The position numbers and the translations under genes were made by a program. From NCBI RefSeq assembly GCF_004770055.1, contig NZ_RQEP01000018.1, positions 434,001 to 498,000 of the forward strand: a stretch of 64,000 bases of DNA. Direction: 5' to 3'. Source of the DNA: Leptospira semungkisensis. GTDB lineage: Bacteria > Spirochaetota > Leptospiria > Leptospirales > Leptospiraceae. A model generated the notes under the pieces. The model saw only the letters and a program-made list of their open reading frames with translations. It did not search any database and had not been told where the DNA came from. Shown here in pieces: positions 51,193 through 60,633 of the stretch (position 1 is its first letter; the number at the start of each line of letters is the position of its first letter).

Positions 51193-51573
51193 TCACTCCT
51201 TATAGAGAACAACTATCGCGGTAGAATAATTCTCCGCGTGACTGATAGAAACGGAAACTCCGCTATAGCCTTTCTCGAGGAACAATTCTTTGGATTTTCC
51301 GTGAAGTACCAATTCTTTTTTTCCGAAATCCTTTCCGAAAAGTTCGATTTCCCTCATGTCCAGGATCACATGATCACCGGCTTCAATGGCCTTGATAAAG
51401 GCTTCTTTCACGCAAAATCTGCCGCTGAGATGAGGGACTGGATCCTTTCTTCCGGAACAGTATGCGATCTCAGTCTCGGAATATACTCTCTTCAAAAATC
51501 TCTCTCCGTGCTTGTCTAGAAGATCTTTGATTCTGGAATTTTCTACGATATCATTCCCTACGCTGATCTTCAT
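51193..51573 (-). CDS. acpS: Holo-[acyl-carrier-protein] synthase
   Basis: The 126-residue AcpS type enzyme attaches the phosphopantetheine arm of CoA to acyl carrier protein. The Mg-binding motif GNDIVENSRI (Asp8) and the second motif FCVKEAFIKAI are intact, and SVSISHAENYSTAIVVL ends the fold. It overlaps cdaR by 4 bases. In many bacteria acpS is followed by nnr or alr; here it follows the c-di-AMP genes. Confidence 0.95.
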   Translation of the reverse strand: MKISVGNDIVENSRIKDLLDKHGERFLKRVYSETEIAYCSGRKDPVPHLSGRFCVKEAFIKAIEAGDHVILDMREIELFGKDFGKKELVLHGKSKELFLEKGYSGVSVSISHAENYSTAIVVLYKE

Positions 51574-52625
51574 TCTTCCTCTGGTTCAGGTAGTGGCTCT
51601 TCGGAATTCGGATCGCTGCTTCCGTCACTTCCATCCTCACTACCGTCTCCTGTTTGGTCCAGATCAGGTCGGATCCGATACAGGATAGAGATTCTGTCTG
51701 GGAAATAGCTTTGTATGTCCACCGACTTCAAAGTAGGAGACTTGGTCAGTCTCACCTTAGCAAGCACAGGCTTTCCATCAGGAAGTATCTTGCGGGTTTT
51801 AGAATCATATTTATGAGAACAGACTACGCTTGCAGATAATCCCTTGATGATCTGAATGCTTCTCAATGGAGTCTTGGATTGCAGTTTTACTGAGATCTCT
51901 TGCTCTGAAAATTCGGCCTCTAAATTCTTGTCCAGGTTCTGACAGCGAACAGGAACTCCGAGTACGATGCTTTCTCCAGGTGTAGAAGAATCTGCGATGA
52001 TATTCACGGTAACCGAGACTTCTTTTTGGTTATCTCTATATCGCAAACCTGCGGGAAGATCGGGCACCTTAAATTTTTGAGTAAATGTTTTCGTTTTGTC
52101 CTTTAGAGGAATTGGAGGAAGAGAAAGATGTCCAAGCTTCTCCAACTGAGTTGGATTTCCTACAACTACCAGGCTTGCAGGAGAAACAAAATGAGAAGAC
52201 TTCAGATATTCCTTAGGAGGATCTCCCTGAAACTTAGTGTCTAAGACCAAGGTTCGACTCACGTTGGATTCTACTATGATCTTGACCTTATCTCTCAACC
52301 GAGTGACTCGAAGTCCGGCAGGGATTCCTCCGATACGTGCCACACTCACCATATTTTCCCCGGGACGGAGTTCTGCAGGATTCACGTATGCCTTTAAGGA
52401 AGGAGTGTAGAAGTTTACATAATCTCTTACCCCTTCTACTTTTACCGGAAAAGTAGTATCCGAACCCTTTGCGATACTCATTCCACCGGTAAGCTTGGGA
52501 TATTCTATCTTGATATTGGTTTCCCTCACAAGAATTTTAGAATTCTGTAAATTAATATAAAATAATGTAGCGAGAAGAATAGATCCCAGCTTTGCCTGCC
52601 AGTTATTCAGGAGAAGCTTAAACAT
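51570..52625 (-). CDS. cdaR: YbbR-domain protein, probable CdaR regulator of diadenylate cyclase
   Basis: The 351-residue protein has one N-terminal membrane anchor ([20 protein letters not shown]) followed by several YbbR beta domains with the spacing typical of CdaR. The tail is very acidic and Gly/Ser/Pro-rich. CdaR proteins bind the membrane cyclase CdaA and adjust c-di-AMP output. It overlaps cdaA by 8 bases and acpS by 4, which supports that partnership. Confidence 0.9.
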   Translation of the reverse strand: MFKLLLNNWQAKLGSILLATLFYINLQNSKILVRETNIKIEYPKLTGGMSIAKGSDTTFPVKVEGVRDYVNFYTPSLKAYVNPAELRPGENMVSVARIGGIPAGLRVTRLRDKVKIIVESNVSRTLVLDTKFQGDPPKEYLKSSHFVSPASLVVVGNPTQLEKLGHLSLPPIPLKDKTKTFTQKFKVPDLPAGLRYRDNQKEVSVTVNIIADSSTPGESIVLGVPVRCQNLDKNLEAEFSEQEISVKLQSKTPLRSIQIIKGLSASVVCSHKYDSKTRKILPDGKPVLAKVRLTKSPTLKSVDIQSYFPDRISILYRIRPDLDQTGDGSEDGSDGSSDPNSEEPLPEPEEE

Positions 52626-53448
52626 TCGGCTCCTCCTTTTCTTCTAGTTCCGATCTTTTTTCAGTAGAAGGCCCCGCCTTCTTCTCTTGCAGAATAGTGT
52701 TCAATAGATTCTTGAGCTCGATCGGTTTGACCGGATGGATCATTTCTCCGTCGTGGCATACGGAAATTTCTCCCGTTTCTTCGGAAGTGACCACGATGAC
52801 TGCGTCCGATTCTTCTGCAATACCAAGGGCAGCACGGTGTCTCGCACCCATTCTGGCATCGTCCAAGTTCGTAGCCATTGGCAAGAAGGCACCGGCACAG
52901 GCGATCCTGTTTTGTTCTATGATGACAGCACCGTCATGAAGCGCAGTATTCTTTTTGAATATGGTAAGAAGAAGACTCGTAGAAAGGATTGCATCCAGTT
53001 GCACTGCCTGCTCGGCGATATCTTTCAAACTATGCTCTCTTACGATAGCAATGAGTGAACCTGTCTTATTGCGGGCCATGATCTTTGCCGCTTCTACGAT
53101 TTCGTCCAGATCAGTCGCAGTTTTTAATAAGAAGGGTCTAAACAGTCTCAGTCGAGCCATGTCTCCTGTAATCTTACGAAGCTCTGGCTGCAATAAAACG
53201 ATGATGGCAAACACCAATGCAGGACGGATATTGTCTATGATCCAGTCCAAGAGCTCGAATTCCAGATACTGGGCAAAGATTCCAAGAACCCAAATGAGCC
53301 CGATCCCAAGAAGAAGCTGTACTCCTCTTGTTCTGCGAATGGTAGAATAAAACTGATAAATGAGAAAGCTTACGATCAGTATATCCAGGATCACATTGAT
53401 CCCGAATTTATCGCTTTGAAACAGGGTAATATTCTTAAAAAAACCCAT
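52618..53448 (-). CDS. cdaA: Diadenylate cyclase CdaA (c-di-AMP synthase)
   Basis: The 276-residue protein has three membrane helices in the first 90 residues and a DisA_N catalytic domain. The key motifs are intact: DGAVII with DGA at 172-174, and GARHRAALG with RHR at 203-205. It makes c-di-AMP from two ATP. c-di-AMP usually controls potassium uptake, osmolyte balance and cell-wall state. Unlike in Firmicutes, glmM is not the third gene; acpS is. It follows dapB. Confidence 0.97.
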   Translation of the reverse strand: MGFFKNITLFQSDKFGINVILDILIVSFLIYQFYSTIRRTRGVQLLLGIGLIWVLGIFAQYLEFELLDWIIDNIRPALVFAIIVLLQPELRKITGDMARLRLFRPFLLKTATDLDEIVEAAKIMARNKTGSLIAIVREHSLKDIAEQAVQLDAILSTSLLLTIFKKNTALHDGAVIIEQNRIACAGAFLPMATNLDDARMGARHRAALGIAEESDAVIVVTSEETGEISVCHDGEMIHPVKPIELKNLLNTILQEKKAGPSTEKRSELEEKEEPNV

Positions 53449-53457
53449 GGACAGTTC

Positions 53458-54264
53458 CTACAATCCCAACACGGAGAACATATCGTAGAGACCCTTTTGC
53501 TTTCCGATCAAAAACTCGGCCGCTTTTACGGAACCGACTGCGAATGTCTTTCTGTCCTGAGCCTTATGAGTGATCTCTACTCTTTCTTCCGGTGTGAAGA
53601 AGTAGACAGTATGATCTCCGATCACTTCTCCCGCTCTAAAAGTATGGACCGCGATTTCCTTTGGATCTCTTTCAGGAAGGATTCCTTGTCTTCCGTGTAC
53701 GATATTGGACTCACTACGACCGAGTGTTTCCAGAAGAATGCTTTTTAACTTCTCCGCAGTCCCGGAAGGTGCGTCCTTTTTATGACGATGATGAATGTCT
53801 AAGATCTCTATATCTGCTAAATCTCCCATCACCTTGGCAGCGATTTCGGTCAGCTTGAATAGAAGGTTCACTCCTATGGACATATTCGGAGAATACACGA
53901 TAGGAATCGTCTTGGAAGTTTCTTTTAATAATTCCTTATGAGAATCTACAAGACCGGTAGTTCCCACAACGACAGGCTTTTTAGAAGCTTTACAATATTC
54001 TAATACTTCTGGAAGGATCTCTCGGATCGAAAAATCAATCACTGCATCCGATTCGGAGATTGCCTTAGCTATATCGTCAGAGAATAATATTTCATTTTGC
54101 TTGAGCCCGGAATGCAAACCGGAATCCAAACCTAGATACACGGAGCCTTTGCTGACAACACTCGCGGAAAGTTCAGAAAGTTTGGACTGGGAAAGGACCT
54201 GAATGATCGCCTTCCCCATTCTTCCGGAGGCCCCGATAACTGCTACGCGATTCTTACGAGACAA
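53458..54264 (-). CDS. dapB: 4-hydroxy-tetrahydrodipicolinate reductase
   Basis: The 268-residue enzyme has the NAD(P)-binding [12 protein letters not shown] motif at 11-22, the [14 protein letters not shown] region, and the catalytic [13 protein letters not shown] segment. It reduces the DapA product towards diaminopimelate, a cell-wall cross-link residue and the lysine precursor. It follows dapA by 10 bases. Confidence 0.97.
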   Translation of the reverse strand: MSRKNRVAVIGASGRMGKAIIQVLSQSKLSELSASVVSKGSVYLGLDSGLHSGLKQNEILFSDDIAKAISESDAVIDFSIREILPEVLEYCKASKKPVVVGTTGLVDSHKELLKETSKTIPIVYSPNMSIGVNLLFKLTEIAAKVMGDLADIEILDIHHRHKKDAPSGTAEKLKSILLETLGRSESNIVHGRQGILPERDPKEIAVHTFRAGEVIGDHTVYFFTPEERVEITHKAQDRKTFAVGSVKAAEFLIGKQKGLYDMFSVLGL

Positions 54265-54274
54265 AACGATATCC

Positions 54275-55159
54275 TTATTTATAACCTTTTGCGATCAGAT
54301 CGGATACAGTTTTTTTCAATTTATCCGCCCCCGGTCCAGGAGTCAGAGTGGTCATAGGTAAACGTATCTCTGCAGAAGAGTAACCGTTCCAATTCATGAC
54401 TGCCTTAATCGGAATAGGATTCGTTTCCAAGAAAGCAAGAGAGAAGAAATCCAGAAAATCGTAATGTATCTTTTGCGCAGTGGCAAGATCGCCCTTCTGA
54501 AAAGACTCTACAAGTTTTACGAGACTTTCAGGAAAGATATTAGAGATCACGGAGACCACACCTTTTCCTCCCACAGCAAGAAGCGGAAGAGTAAGGTTAT
54601 CGTCGCCGGAAAGAACAGTCATCTTGTCTCCAACCAAGGAGATAAGCTTTGCCATCTGGCCCAGATCTCCTGTTGCTTCTTTCATAGAACGGATCTTAGG
54701 ATGTTCGGAAAGACGAAGTACTGTCTCAGGCAATAAATTTACCGAAGTTCTGCCGGGAATATTGTACAACATCACAGGCACGGATGAATGATCCGCGACT
54801 TCTTTAAAATGAAGATAAAGTCCTTCTTGAGTAGGCTTGTTATAATACGGATTGACTTGTAAGATCCCGTCGACTCCGTCCTTGCAAGCGGCCTCGGTCA
54901 ATTCTACAGCTTCGCGAGTAGAATTCGAACCAGTTCCCGCCACAACCAAGATACGCTTCTTTACATGTTTCACGGTTTCGCGGATAAGTTCCGCATGTTC
55001 TTCGTGGGAAAGAGTGGGAGATTCGCCGGTAGTACCGCAAGGCACCACTCCGCTTACCCGTGCTTGGATCTGCTTATCCAGAAGGGAAAAATAGGAATCG
55101 TAATCGATTTTTCCGTTTCGGAAGGGGGTAATAATGGCCGTAAAAACGCCTTGAAACAT
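54275..55159 (-). CDS. dapA: 4-hydroxy-tetrahydrodipicolinate synthase
   Basis: I start at the ATG at 55159 because the family begins [13 protein letters not shown] and an AGGAA site lies upstream; an upstream ATG adds 12 residues. The enzyme is a TIM barrel with the Schiff-base Lys160 (MKEATGD), Tyr132 in [11 protein letters not shown], and the [11 protein letters not shown] loop. It condenses pyruvate with aspartate semialdehyde. It opens the long minus-strand gene string that ends at trpA. Confidence 0.96.
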   Translation of the reverse strand: MFQGVFTAIITPFRNGKIDYDSYFSLLDKQIQARVSGVVPCGTTGESPTLSHEEHAELIRETVKHVKKRILVVAGTGSNSTREAVELTEAACKDGVDGILQVNPYYNKPTQEGLYLHFKEVADHSSVPVMLYNIPGRTSVNLLPETVLRLSEHPKIRSMKEATGDLGQMAKLISLVGDKMTVLSGDDNLTLPLLAVGGKGVVSVISNIFPESLVKLVESFQKGDLATAQKIHYDFLDFFSLAFLETNPIPIKAVMNWNGYSSAEIRLPMTTLTPGPGADKLKKTVSDLIAKGYK

Positions 55160-55204
55160 AATATGTAAATTCCTGATCCCTGGGCGATTTGGCAACCTAT
55201 TTCT

Positions 55205-56383
55205 CTAATGATTCCGCACTTGGTCCATTCTCCAACTCATATAGATAAGAGCGCCCATTTCTAAGAAGCCTGCCCAAACAAATGTAGGCGAGATCCCAAT
55301 CCTATCCGAGAAAAAGCCGGAAAGAATTCCTGTAATCGCGGGCACAAATAGGAATACCAAACTATAAAGAGAAAGCACCCTTCCTCTAATATGATTCTCT
55401 GTATGCAATTGGATTCCTGCAGGAATCAGAGTGATGATAATTCCTGTTAAGGTTCCAAATACAAAGAATACGATTGTAGTCCAGACAAGGCTCGAAGAAA
55501 GAAAAGGGATCAAAGAGAATAAGAGACAGCTCGCCAAAGCAGAACCGAAGAGTATATGCCCTCTCTTACGAACTCCATGTAAAAGGAAGGTGAACATTCC
55601 CCCAAGCACGAGGCCCACCCCTAAGGATGCAAGCAAGGCTCCCCTGCCCGCCTCTCCTAAACCCAGCACATGCTTTGTATATCTAGGAAGAAGCACTTGC
55701 ACCGGTCCGACTAACAAGACCACTGCGCCCATTAGGATCAAAAACTGAGATACCAATTCAGACTTACGTAAGTATTGAACAAGATCAGAAAATCCTGGTT
55801 GAGTAGAATTCGTCGCTCTTTCTCGAGCAGCGATTGGGAGAAAAGATAGAAAGAGCACACTCAATAAATACGCAGAAGCGATCCCTACGAATACGATCTT
55901 GAAAGAGAAGAACTCTTTCAGGGAACCGGAAACGAGAGGCGCTAAACCGTATCCGAAAAGCACGAAAGTATTCAGCCAAACACTATGCTTTCCTAGTTTA
56001 GAATGATCTAATATATCTCCTAGGATTGCAAACCTTCCTGGCATAACAAAGGTCAATCCGATTCCGGACAGAAGAGAAGATACCAGAAGAAGATACGGCC
56101 TTCCTTCTGCGATCCAACCGAAATGAAGACAAACCGCCGCAAATGCGGAACCAGTCCCCATCGTGAGTTGAGCTCCTACTAAGACCCATTTTCGAGAGTA
56201 CTTATCTAAGAGTCTTCCCGCAGTAAAACTCAAGAAAAGAAGAGGAATGCATACGCAAAAGAAAACCCAACCGGAGAATTCATCAGAAGAAGAAATACTT
56301 TGTGAAAGAATGATGGCGGTATAATTGAACATATTCCCCGCCAAAAGTCCTAGGATTGAAGAAAGATAATAAAATAAGATCAC
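55205..56383 (-). CDS. Major facilitator superfamily transporter
   Basis: The 392-residue protein has about twelve membrane spans. A loop AGRLLDKYSRKWVLVG between the second and third spans matches the MFS signature G-x-x-x-D-x-x-G-R-K. Such carriers use a proton or sodium gradient to export drugs, sugars or metabolites. The substrate is unknown. The gene is divergent from the AraC regulator at 56463, with only about 80 bases between, so that regulator is a candidate to control it. Confidence 0.9.
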   Translation of the reverse strand: MILFYYLSSILGLLAGNMFNYTAIILSQSISSSDEFSGWVFFCVCIPLLFLSFTAGRLLDKYSRKWVLVGAQLTMGTGSAFAAVCLHFGWIAEGRPYLLLVSSLLSGIGLTFVMPGRFAILGDILDHSKLGKHSVWLNTFVLFGYGLAPLVSGSLKEFFSFKIVFVGIASAYLLSVLFLSFLPIAARERATNSTQPGFSDLVQYLRKSELVSQFLILMGAVVLLVGPVQVLLPRYTKHVLGLGEAGRGALLASLGVGLVLGGMFTFLLHGVRKRGHILFGSALASCLLFSLIPFLSSSLVWTTIVFFVFGTLTGIIITLIPAGIQLHTENHIRGRVLSLYSLVFLFVPAITGILSGFFSDRIGISPTFVWAGFLEMGALIYMSWRMDQVRNH

Positions 56384-56462
56384 TTACAGTAAACTAAAGA
56401 TCGCAAGAGTTCGGGCAAGTCGAATTCGAAAGAGATTCGCGTTAGAAATGCATTGATTCTTC

Positions 56463-57278
56463 TTGATTTGCTTCTTGGAAGATCAAAAAATTGCAGACTT
56501 ATACCTGGAAACGTTTGGTCCTCCATTGAAAATCTTCGTTTGGAACTCTAGATCCCTTCTGATTGGAAAATTGGAACAACTTTCCTTTCATTCAGAACGT
56601 TCTGCCTATCTGATCTGTAGCTTAAACTCTGAAAATTTTCGGATCGCAGCCGAGCCAAATGGAAACTGGCAAAACTGTACATGTGCTTTGGTTCCCCAAG
56701 GACTTCAGATCAAGATAGACGCGAAGAATCATCTGATCTCTGCAATGAGCATAGAGACCCAGGATGTTCAGAAGATCTTGTCTGATTCGAAAGGTCCTGG
56801 GATCCAGATCGAACCAAAGGTCTTAGAAGATCCTTTCCGAAAGATCTCGAATCTTTTAGAAGAAACAAACTCAGATACAGATCGTCAGAGAAAGCTATTG
56901 GCAGAAGTAGATCAGTTGATCCCGGCAAATTTTGGACCGATCAAAATGGATGCGAGAATCTCTGCAGTCGTGGATAAGATCTCCGAAAATCTCTCTGAAA
57001 ATTTAAACATAGAAGAACTCGCAAATCTAGCGGGACTTTCTTCCTCCAGACTAGAGCATCTATTCAAGGAAGCTTCCGGAATTTCTCTCAGTGAATTCAA
57101 AACATGGCAGAGACTAAAGGCTGCTTCTTTAGCAATTTCAAACGGAGAAAATCTGACAGAAGCAGCGTTAAGCGCGGGATTTTATGACTCTGCTCATTTT
57201 ACAAATTCCTTCAAGAAGACGTATGGCTTTGCTCCTTCTCTATTCTTGAACTCCAAGACTAAATTCTATTTCTTCTAA
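56463..57278 (+). CDS. AraC-family transcriptional regulator
   Basis: The 271-residue protein has a C-terminal double helix-turn-helix (about residues 170-265) with NIEELANLAGLSSSRLEHLFKEASGISLSEFKTWQRLKAASLAI and SAGFYDSAHFTNSFKKTYGFAPSLF, the AraC signature. The N-terminal half may bind a ligand. No ATG is available near the front; the frame begins at TTG 56463 or TTG 56475, both without a clear ribosome site, so the start is uncertain. It is divergent from the MFS gene and convergent with the membrane-protein gene at 57275. Confidence 0.88.
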   Translation: MICFLEDQKIADLYLETFGPPLKIFVWNSRSLLIGKLEQLSFHSERSAYLICSLNSENFRIAAEPNGNWQNCTCALVPQGLQIKIDAKNHLISAMSIETQDVQKILSDSKGPGIQIEPKVLEDPFRKISNLLEETNSDTDRQRKLLAEVDQLIPANFGPIKMDARISAVVDKISENLSENLNIEELANLAGLSSSRLEHLFKEASGISLSEFKTWQRLKAASLAISNGENLTEAALSAGFYDSAHFTNSFKKTYGFAPSLFLNSKTKFYFF

Positions 57279-57805
57279 ACCTTTTTATACAGGAAAGAAA
57301 TTTGATATTGGGAGAAGTGTCCGGTTAAGAATGCTCCGATTCCGAAACTTACTCCGGACAATAGATAAAAGAACCGAACTGCAGATACGAAGTTCCCGAT
57401 TGCTCCCAGGATCATTGAGACCAAAAAGAATAGGAACGGGAGAAAGAAGATCCGTTTCCATCTCCAAGCGCTTGCAGTCATCAAGATATAACCGATTAAC
57501 AATGCTCCTGCAGAAATGAAATAAGGATTCGTTTGGTAATCGATCCAGAGCCTACTCGCAAGGATTGCAGTCGACAAAAGTGAAAGCATAGATCCCAAGA
57601 ATCCAAGACTAAGGAAGGAAGGCCTCATCTTAAAATAAAAACCGACCGTGCCCAGAAATAAGGAAATATCGATGATCCCATAAAGATCCTTCTGGCTCAA
57701 AATTCCCCAATCGGATTGAAAAGAAGAAATGATCCTTAAAATCCCTGCGAACATTAACGCAAATCCAAGTTTAGGAAGAAGTTCCTTTTGCAGATAATCC
57801 AACAT
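57275..57805 (-). CDS. Polytopic membrane protein, unknown function
   Basis: The 176-residue protein has about six hydrophobic helices and few charged residues between them. I recognise no motif. It overlaps the AraC gene by 4 bases at the stop codons and lies 12 bases downstream of the questin-oxidase-like gene in the same direction, so the two are probably cotranscribed. The function is unknown; a role alongside the oxidase is possible. Confidence 0.7.
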   Translation of the reverse strand: MLDYLQKELLPKLGFALMFAGILRIISSFQSDWGILSQKDLYGIIDISLFLGTVGFYFKMRPSFLSLGFLGSMLSLLSTAILASRLWIDYQTNPYFISAGALLIGYILMTASAWRWKRIFFLPFLFFLVSMILGAIGNFVSAVRFFYLLSGVSFGIGAFLTGHFSQYQISFLYKKV

Positions 57806-57817
57806 ATCGAGACCTAG

Positions 57818-58867
57818 CTATGCCTTTAGCAAATGACAAGCTTTTTCAGAAGCAAAAAGATACATCGGATTCGGCCGTACCTTGTTTTCAAGAAGGCAGG
57901 CTTCTGTTAATTTGATCGCATGCTCGTCTCCGTTCCGTATTGCTATATCGATTAAGGCCTCCGGATCTAATGGATTCTTTGTCTTTGTATCAAATGCAAT
58001 TGGATTACCAAAACTTGCATAGAGAGAACAAGAAGATTGCCAGGCGTATTCCAAGGTCTTTCTCTTACTTTCTTCATCTAAATAAGGAAGAAGATGACGA
58101 AATGCTACAAGGCTCGTCACTCCATGAGTAAAAACGATCGCACCAAGAGTATCATGAGCATTCTCCAAGAATACTTTTGCGAAGGCAGAAGTCATCTCGG
58201 AGATCGTTAATCCAATATCTCCACTCAGATCCACCATACTGATAACGGATCCAAAATTAGGATCATGATCCAAATCCTCCAAAGCGGAGACTATGGTTCC
58301 ATTATATTTTCTTAATTCTTTTGGAACGATAAGAATATTATCGATCGCCTTCTCTGGCCTTTCTCTGAGAAGATCCGTAGTTCTCTGATCAGGCAGCACC
58401 TGGTAGGTGCAGGCCCATCTTCCTAACGCTTCCGCGAGTTCGAGAAGCCTAATCTTAGTCTGCGATTGAGAAAGGCTACGAACTGCATGCCCTACCCGAA
58501 TGATCCCATGAGTTGCGTCCCCACAAAATCCTGGGGAAAGTCGATCCACCCAAAGGCCCAAGACTTTCTGCCAAGAAGAATGCTCTAGTTCCCGTTCAAA
58601 GAAAAGCGCCCAGTCCGTATTGCGATCGGTCTTGCCCAAGGCTTCTTTCCAATTTCCATTCGTAATCGTTTCGAAGGCAGGAGGCTTTTGTTCCATTCCC
58701 CTCATATAGTTTTGTATCCAAGGAATTACTTCTTCTTGTTTGCCCAATGCACAGAGAGCCTCTGCAACCATGGTAGCATGGCTTGTTAATCCATTCTTCA
58801 GCTCGGTAGAATAAGGAAGTAATTCCTTCAACGCATCATCCAATATGTCATACTTTGTTTGTATCAT
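57818..58867 (-). CDS. Questin-oxidase-like protein (DUF4243)
   Basis: The 349-residue protein matches the questin oxidase-like DUF4243 family: NGLTSHATMVAEALCALGKQEEVIPWIQNYM, then LSPGFCGDATHGIIRVGHAVRSL. Fungal relatives use NADPH in Baeyer-Villiger-type oxidation of anthraquinones. Bacterial members have no known substrate, and leptospires are not known to make such compounds. The GDATHGIIRVGHA block with two His residues is the best-conserved part. A downstream membrane-protein gene (57275) is probably cotranscribed. Confidence 0.85.
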   Translation of the reverse strand: MIQTKYDILDDALKELLPYSTELKNGLTSHATMVAEALCALGKQEEVIPWIQNYMRGMEQKPPAFETITNGNWKEALGKTDRNTDWALFFERELEHSSWQKVLGLWVDRLSPGFCGDATHGIIRVGHAVRSLSQSQTKIRLLELAEALGRWACTYQVLPDQRTTDLLRERPEKAIDNILIVPKELRKYNGTIVSALEDLDHDPNFGSVISMVDLSGDIGLTISEMTSAFAKVFLENAHDTLGAIVFTHGVTSLVAFRHLLPYLDEESKRKTLEYAWQSSCSLYASFGNPIAFDTKTKNPLDPEALIDIAIRNGDEHAIKLTEACLLENKVRPNPMYLFASEKACHLLKA

Positions 58868-58879
58868 GTTCTAAAGAAT

Positions 58880-58907
58880 AGCATATACCGGAACAGCGCG
58901 CTTGTAA
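58880..58907 (-). promoter_or_regulatory. Candidate promoter for the questin-oxidase-like gene
   Basis: On the minus strand, TTACAA (58907-58902) and TATGCT (58885-58880) are separated by 16 bases. This is a fair match to sigma-70 -35 and -10 boxes. It lies 13 bases before the start codon, leaving only a short leader. Confidence 0.3.
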
Positions 58908-59177
58908 GATCTTGCTACGATCCTGAAATTTTACGCACGCTTTCTATGGCAAACAGCATCGATCCTTTGGTTTCTCACAAAGAATTCACGAAGTAAAAAA
59001 CCTTACTATGCAAAATAATTACCAGAGGGACAAAAAGTCATGTTAGTATATTATAAAAGTATAATTATATATCAAACAATGATAGAGAAACTTCATTACG
59101 AACATTGTTCAGCACAGATTCTTTCAATGTAATATTACGAATGTTCAATAAAGAAAATTTACTTTTTCAATTGAAAA

Positions 59178-59205
59178 TTGACTTAGCAATACTCGCTTCT
59201 AAATT
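59178..59205 (+). promoter_or_regulatory. Candidate promoter for the secreted SGNH gene
   Basis: TTGACT (59178-59183) and TAAATT (59200-59205) are spaced by 16 bases, about 60 bases before the ATG at 59266. The match to sigma-70 boxes is good at -35 and fair at -10. Confidence 0.4.
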
Positions 59206-59265
59206 GTGGCTCGAAGAGAATAAAAACGATCTCCTTCAATAGAGAGAGTGGAGTAACATTTTAAA

Positions 59266-60540
59266 ATGAACAATCGAAACTTTTGGAAAGTCCTGGGCGG
59301 GATTTTCTTAATTGTATCCGCATCGTCGCTGGCCGCGCAAAGCCAAGCGCAAATGTTCGCAAAACCTGGAGTGATCGGAGATTCACTCAGCCAAGGTTTC
59401 TATGGAGCAACTGTAGAGGAAAAAACTCAGAACTGGGCTTATCCTGTTTTAGTTTCTAAGCAAGCAGGCTCTGGTGTTTCCTATAATGTGCTGAAAGGGC
59501 CTTACCTAAACTTCGAAGACGTATTAAACGGAAATTGTGGAGTGTTCTGCATCGCATCTTCCGTGATAGGCGGTAACGGAGCAACTGTAAGTCTTCCTAC
59601 ACATGCAGGAATCACAGGTGCGGACTATACCACCGTATTACAAACTTCAGGACAGTGTTCCAATATTAACGCAACTACTTGGGCCAAAGAATGGTACTGG
59701 GCAACTTGGTATTGGTATACATATCGTTGGGTGCAAGTTCCTGATTGCGAGACTCCTGATAAATTCCACCAATTCGGTCTAAGAAACTCAGGAACCCAGC
59801 TGCAAGTCATGCAAGCTGTTAAACCTAGCTTCTTGTTTGGAACAGTTGCAGCAAACCATGTACTTTGTACTGCACTAAGCACTTCTACCGATTGCTTGGA
59901 TCAAACAAGATTCTTAAACGATATCCGTTCCACCATGTCCAAATTGGCAGCGATCGGATCCATCAAAGGAGGAGTTCTATTCACAGTTCCGAATGTAACT
60001 TCTATCGCTTTCTTGGAAAACTATACCGATCCGCAAGGAAGAGCAAACTATTCCGGACTTAAGGCATTCTTCCGTTCTTCCGTTTCCGATCCTTCTCAAG
60101 TATTAGATAAGACTGAAATAGCAACTATTACTACTTTCTTAACTGGCTTGAACAATGAAGTGAAAGCGCAAGCTGTAGCGATGGGTTTTGCTTTGGCAGA
60201 CTTAAAAGTTCTTTTTGACGATCTGAAAGAGAACGGAAGATTGATCCAAAGTCCTTCCGGATACAGCCCAGGTTATGCGAAAGCAAACTGGCCTCTCCCA
60301 GGTCAGCCTGGTATTTTCGGATTAGATGGAGTGCATCCTAATATGTACGGACATTCAGTATTCGCAAACGAATTGATCAAAGCGATCAACTCCAAATACG
60401 GATACTCTATTCCACAAGTAAGTGAATACACTGCTTGGTACTATGATTCTTTGAATCGCAACCCAATCGATTTGAAAAAATTCCTAACAGACACTCTGTT
60501 CGGACAGTTCATCTCCTGGGTCATCGGAATTTTCGTATAA
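59266..60540 (+). CDS. Exported SGNH/GDSL-type hydrolase with aromatic-rich insert
   Basis: The 424-residue protein has a signal peptide ([23 protein letters not shown]) and the GDSL motif [10 protein letters not shown] with Ser40, plus a late [11 protein letters not shown] giving Asp354 and His357. So the SGNH active-site triad is present. At 139-156 lies an unusual aromatic cluster, ten Trp or Tyr residues within 17, next to several Cys residues (91, 95, 131, 161, 201, 210) that could form disulfides. It is likely a secreted or outer-surface lipase or esterase. Its substrate is unknown. Confidence 0.85.
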   Translation: MNNRNFWKVLGGIFLIVSASSLAAQSQAQMFAKPGVIGDSLSQGFYGATVEEKTQNWAYPVLVSKQAGSGVSYNVLKGPYLNFEDVLNGNCGVFCIASSVIGGNGATVSLPTHAGITGADYTTVLQTSGQCSNINATTWAKEWYWATWYWYTYRWVQVPDCETPDKFHQFGLRNSGTQLQVMQAVKPSFLFGTVAANHVLCTALSTSTDCLDQTRFLNDIRSTMSKLAAIGSIKGGVLFTVPNVTSIAFLENYTDPQGRANYSGLKAFFRSSVSDPSQVLDKTEIATITTFLTGLNNEVKAQAVAMGFALADLKVLFDDLKENGRLIQSPSGYSPGYAKANWPLPGQPGIFGLDGVHPNMYGHSVFANELIKAINSKYGYSIPQVSEYTAWYYDSLNRNPIDLKKFLTDTLFGQFISWVIGIFV

Positions 60541-60559
60541 AAATTTCGAAGGTAATTTT

Positions 60560-60581
60560 GCCCGAGTCGCAAGACTCGGGC
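60560..60581 (+). terminator. Strong hairpin terminator after the SGNH gene
   Basis: GCCCGAGTC (60560-60568) and GACTCGGGC (60573-60581) form a perfect 9-bp stem closed by a GCAA tetraloop, 19 bases after the stop codon. The following bases (TCTACTC) are only partly T-rich, but stem strength and position make a terminator likely. Confidence 0.75.
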
Positions 60582-60633
60582 TCTACTCAAAATCGGAGAA
60601 TTCTTCTCCTAGTCTTGAACTAAATAAATTCTT

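Larger units (their letters stand above)
58868..59265. other. 398-base AT-rich intergenic region
   Basis: No plausible gene is seen on either strand. The left part holds a candidate promoter for the questin-oxidase-like gene (58880-58907). The right part has a candidate promoter for the SGNH gene (59178-59205). Between them, ATTACGAA occurs twice (59095-59102 and 59134-59141), and ACATTG (59102-59107) faces CAATGT (59125-59130). These may be regulator sites. Confidence 0.55.

Noticed and set aside
58955..59008. A 16-codon open frame in the 58868-59265 gap
   Set aside because: It has no ribosome site, no hydrophobic or other notable feature, and is short enough to be expected by chance.
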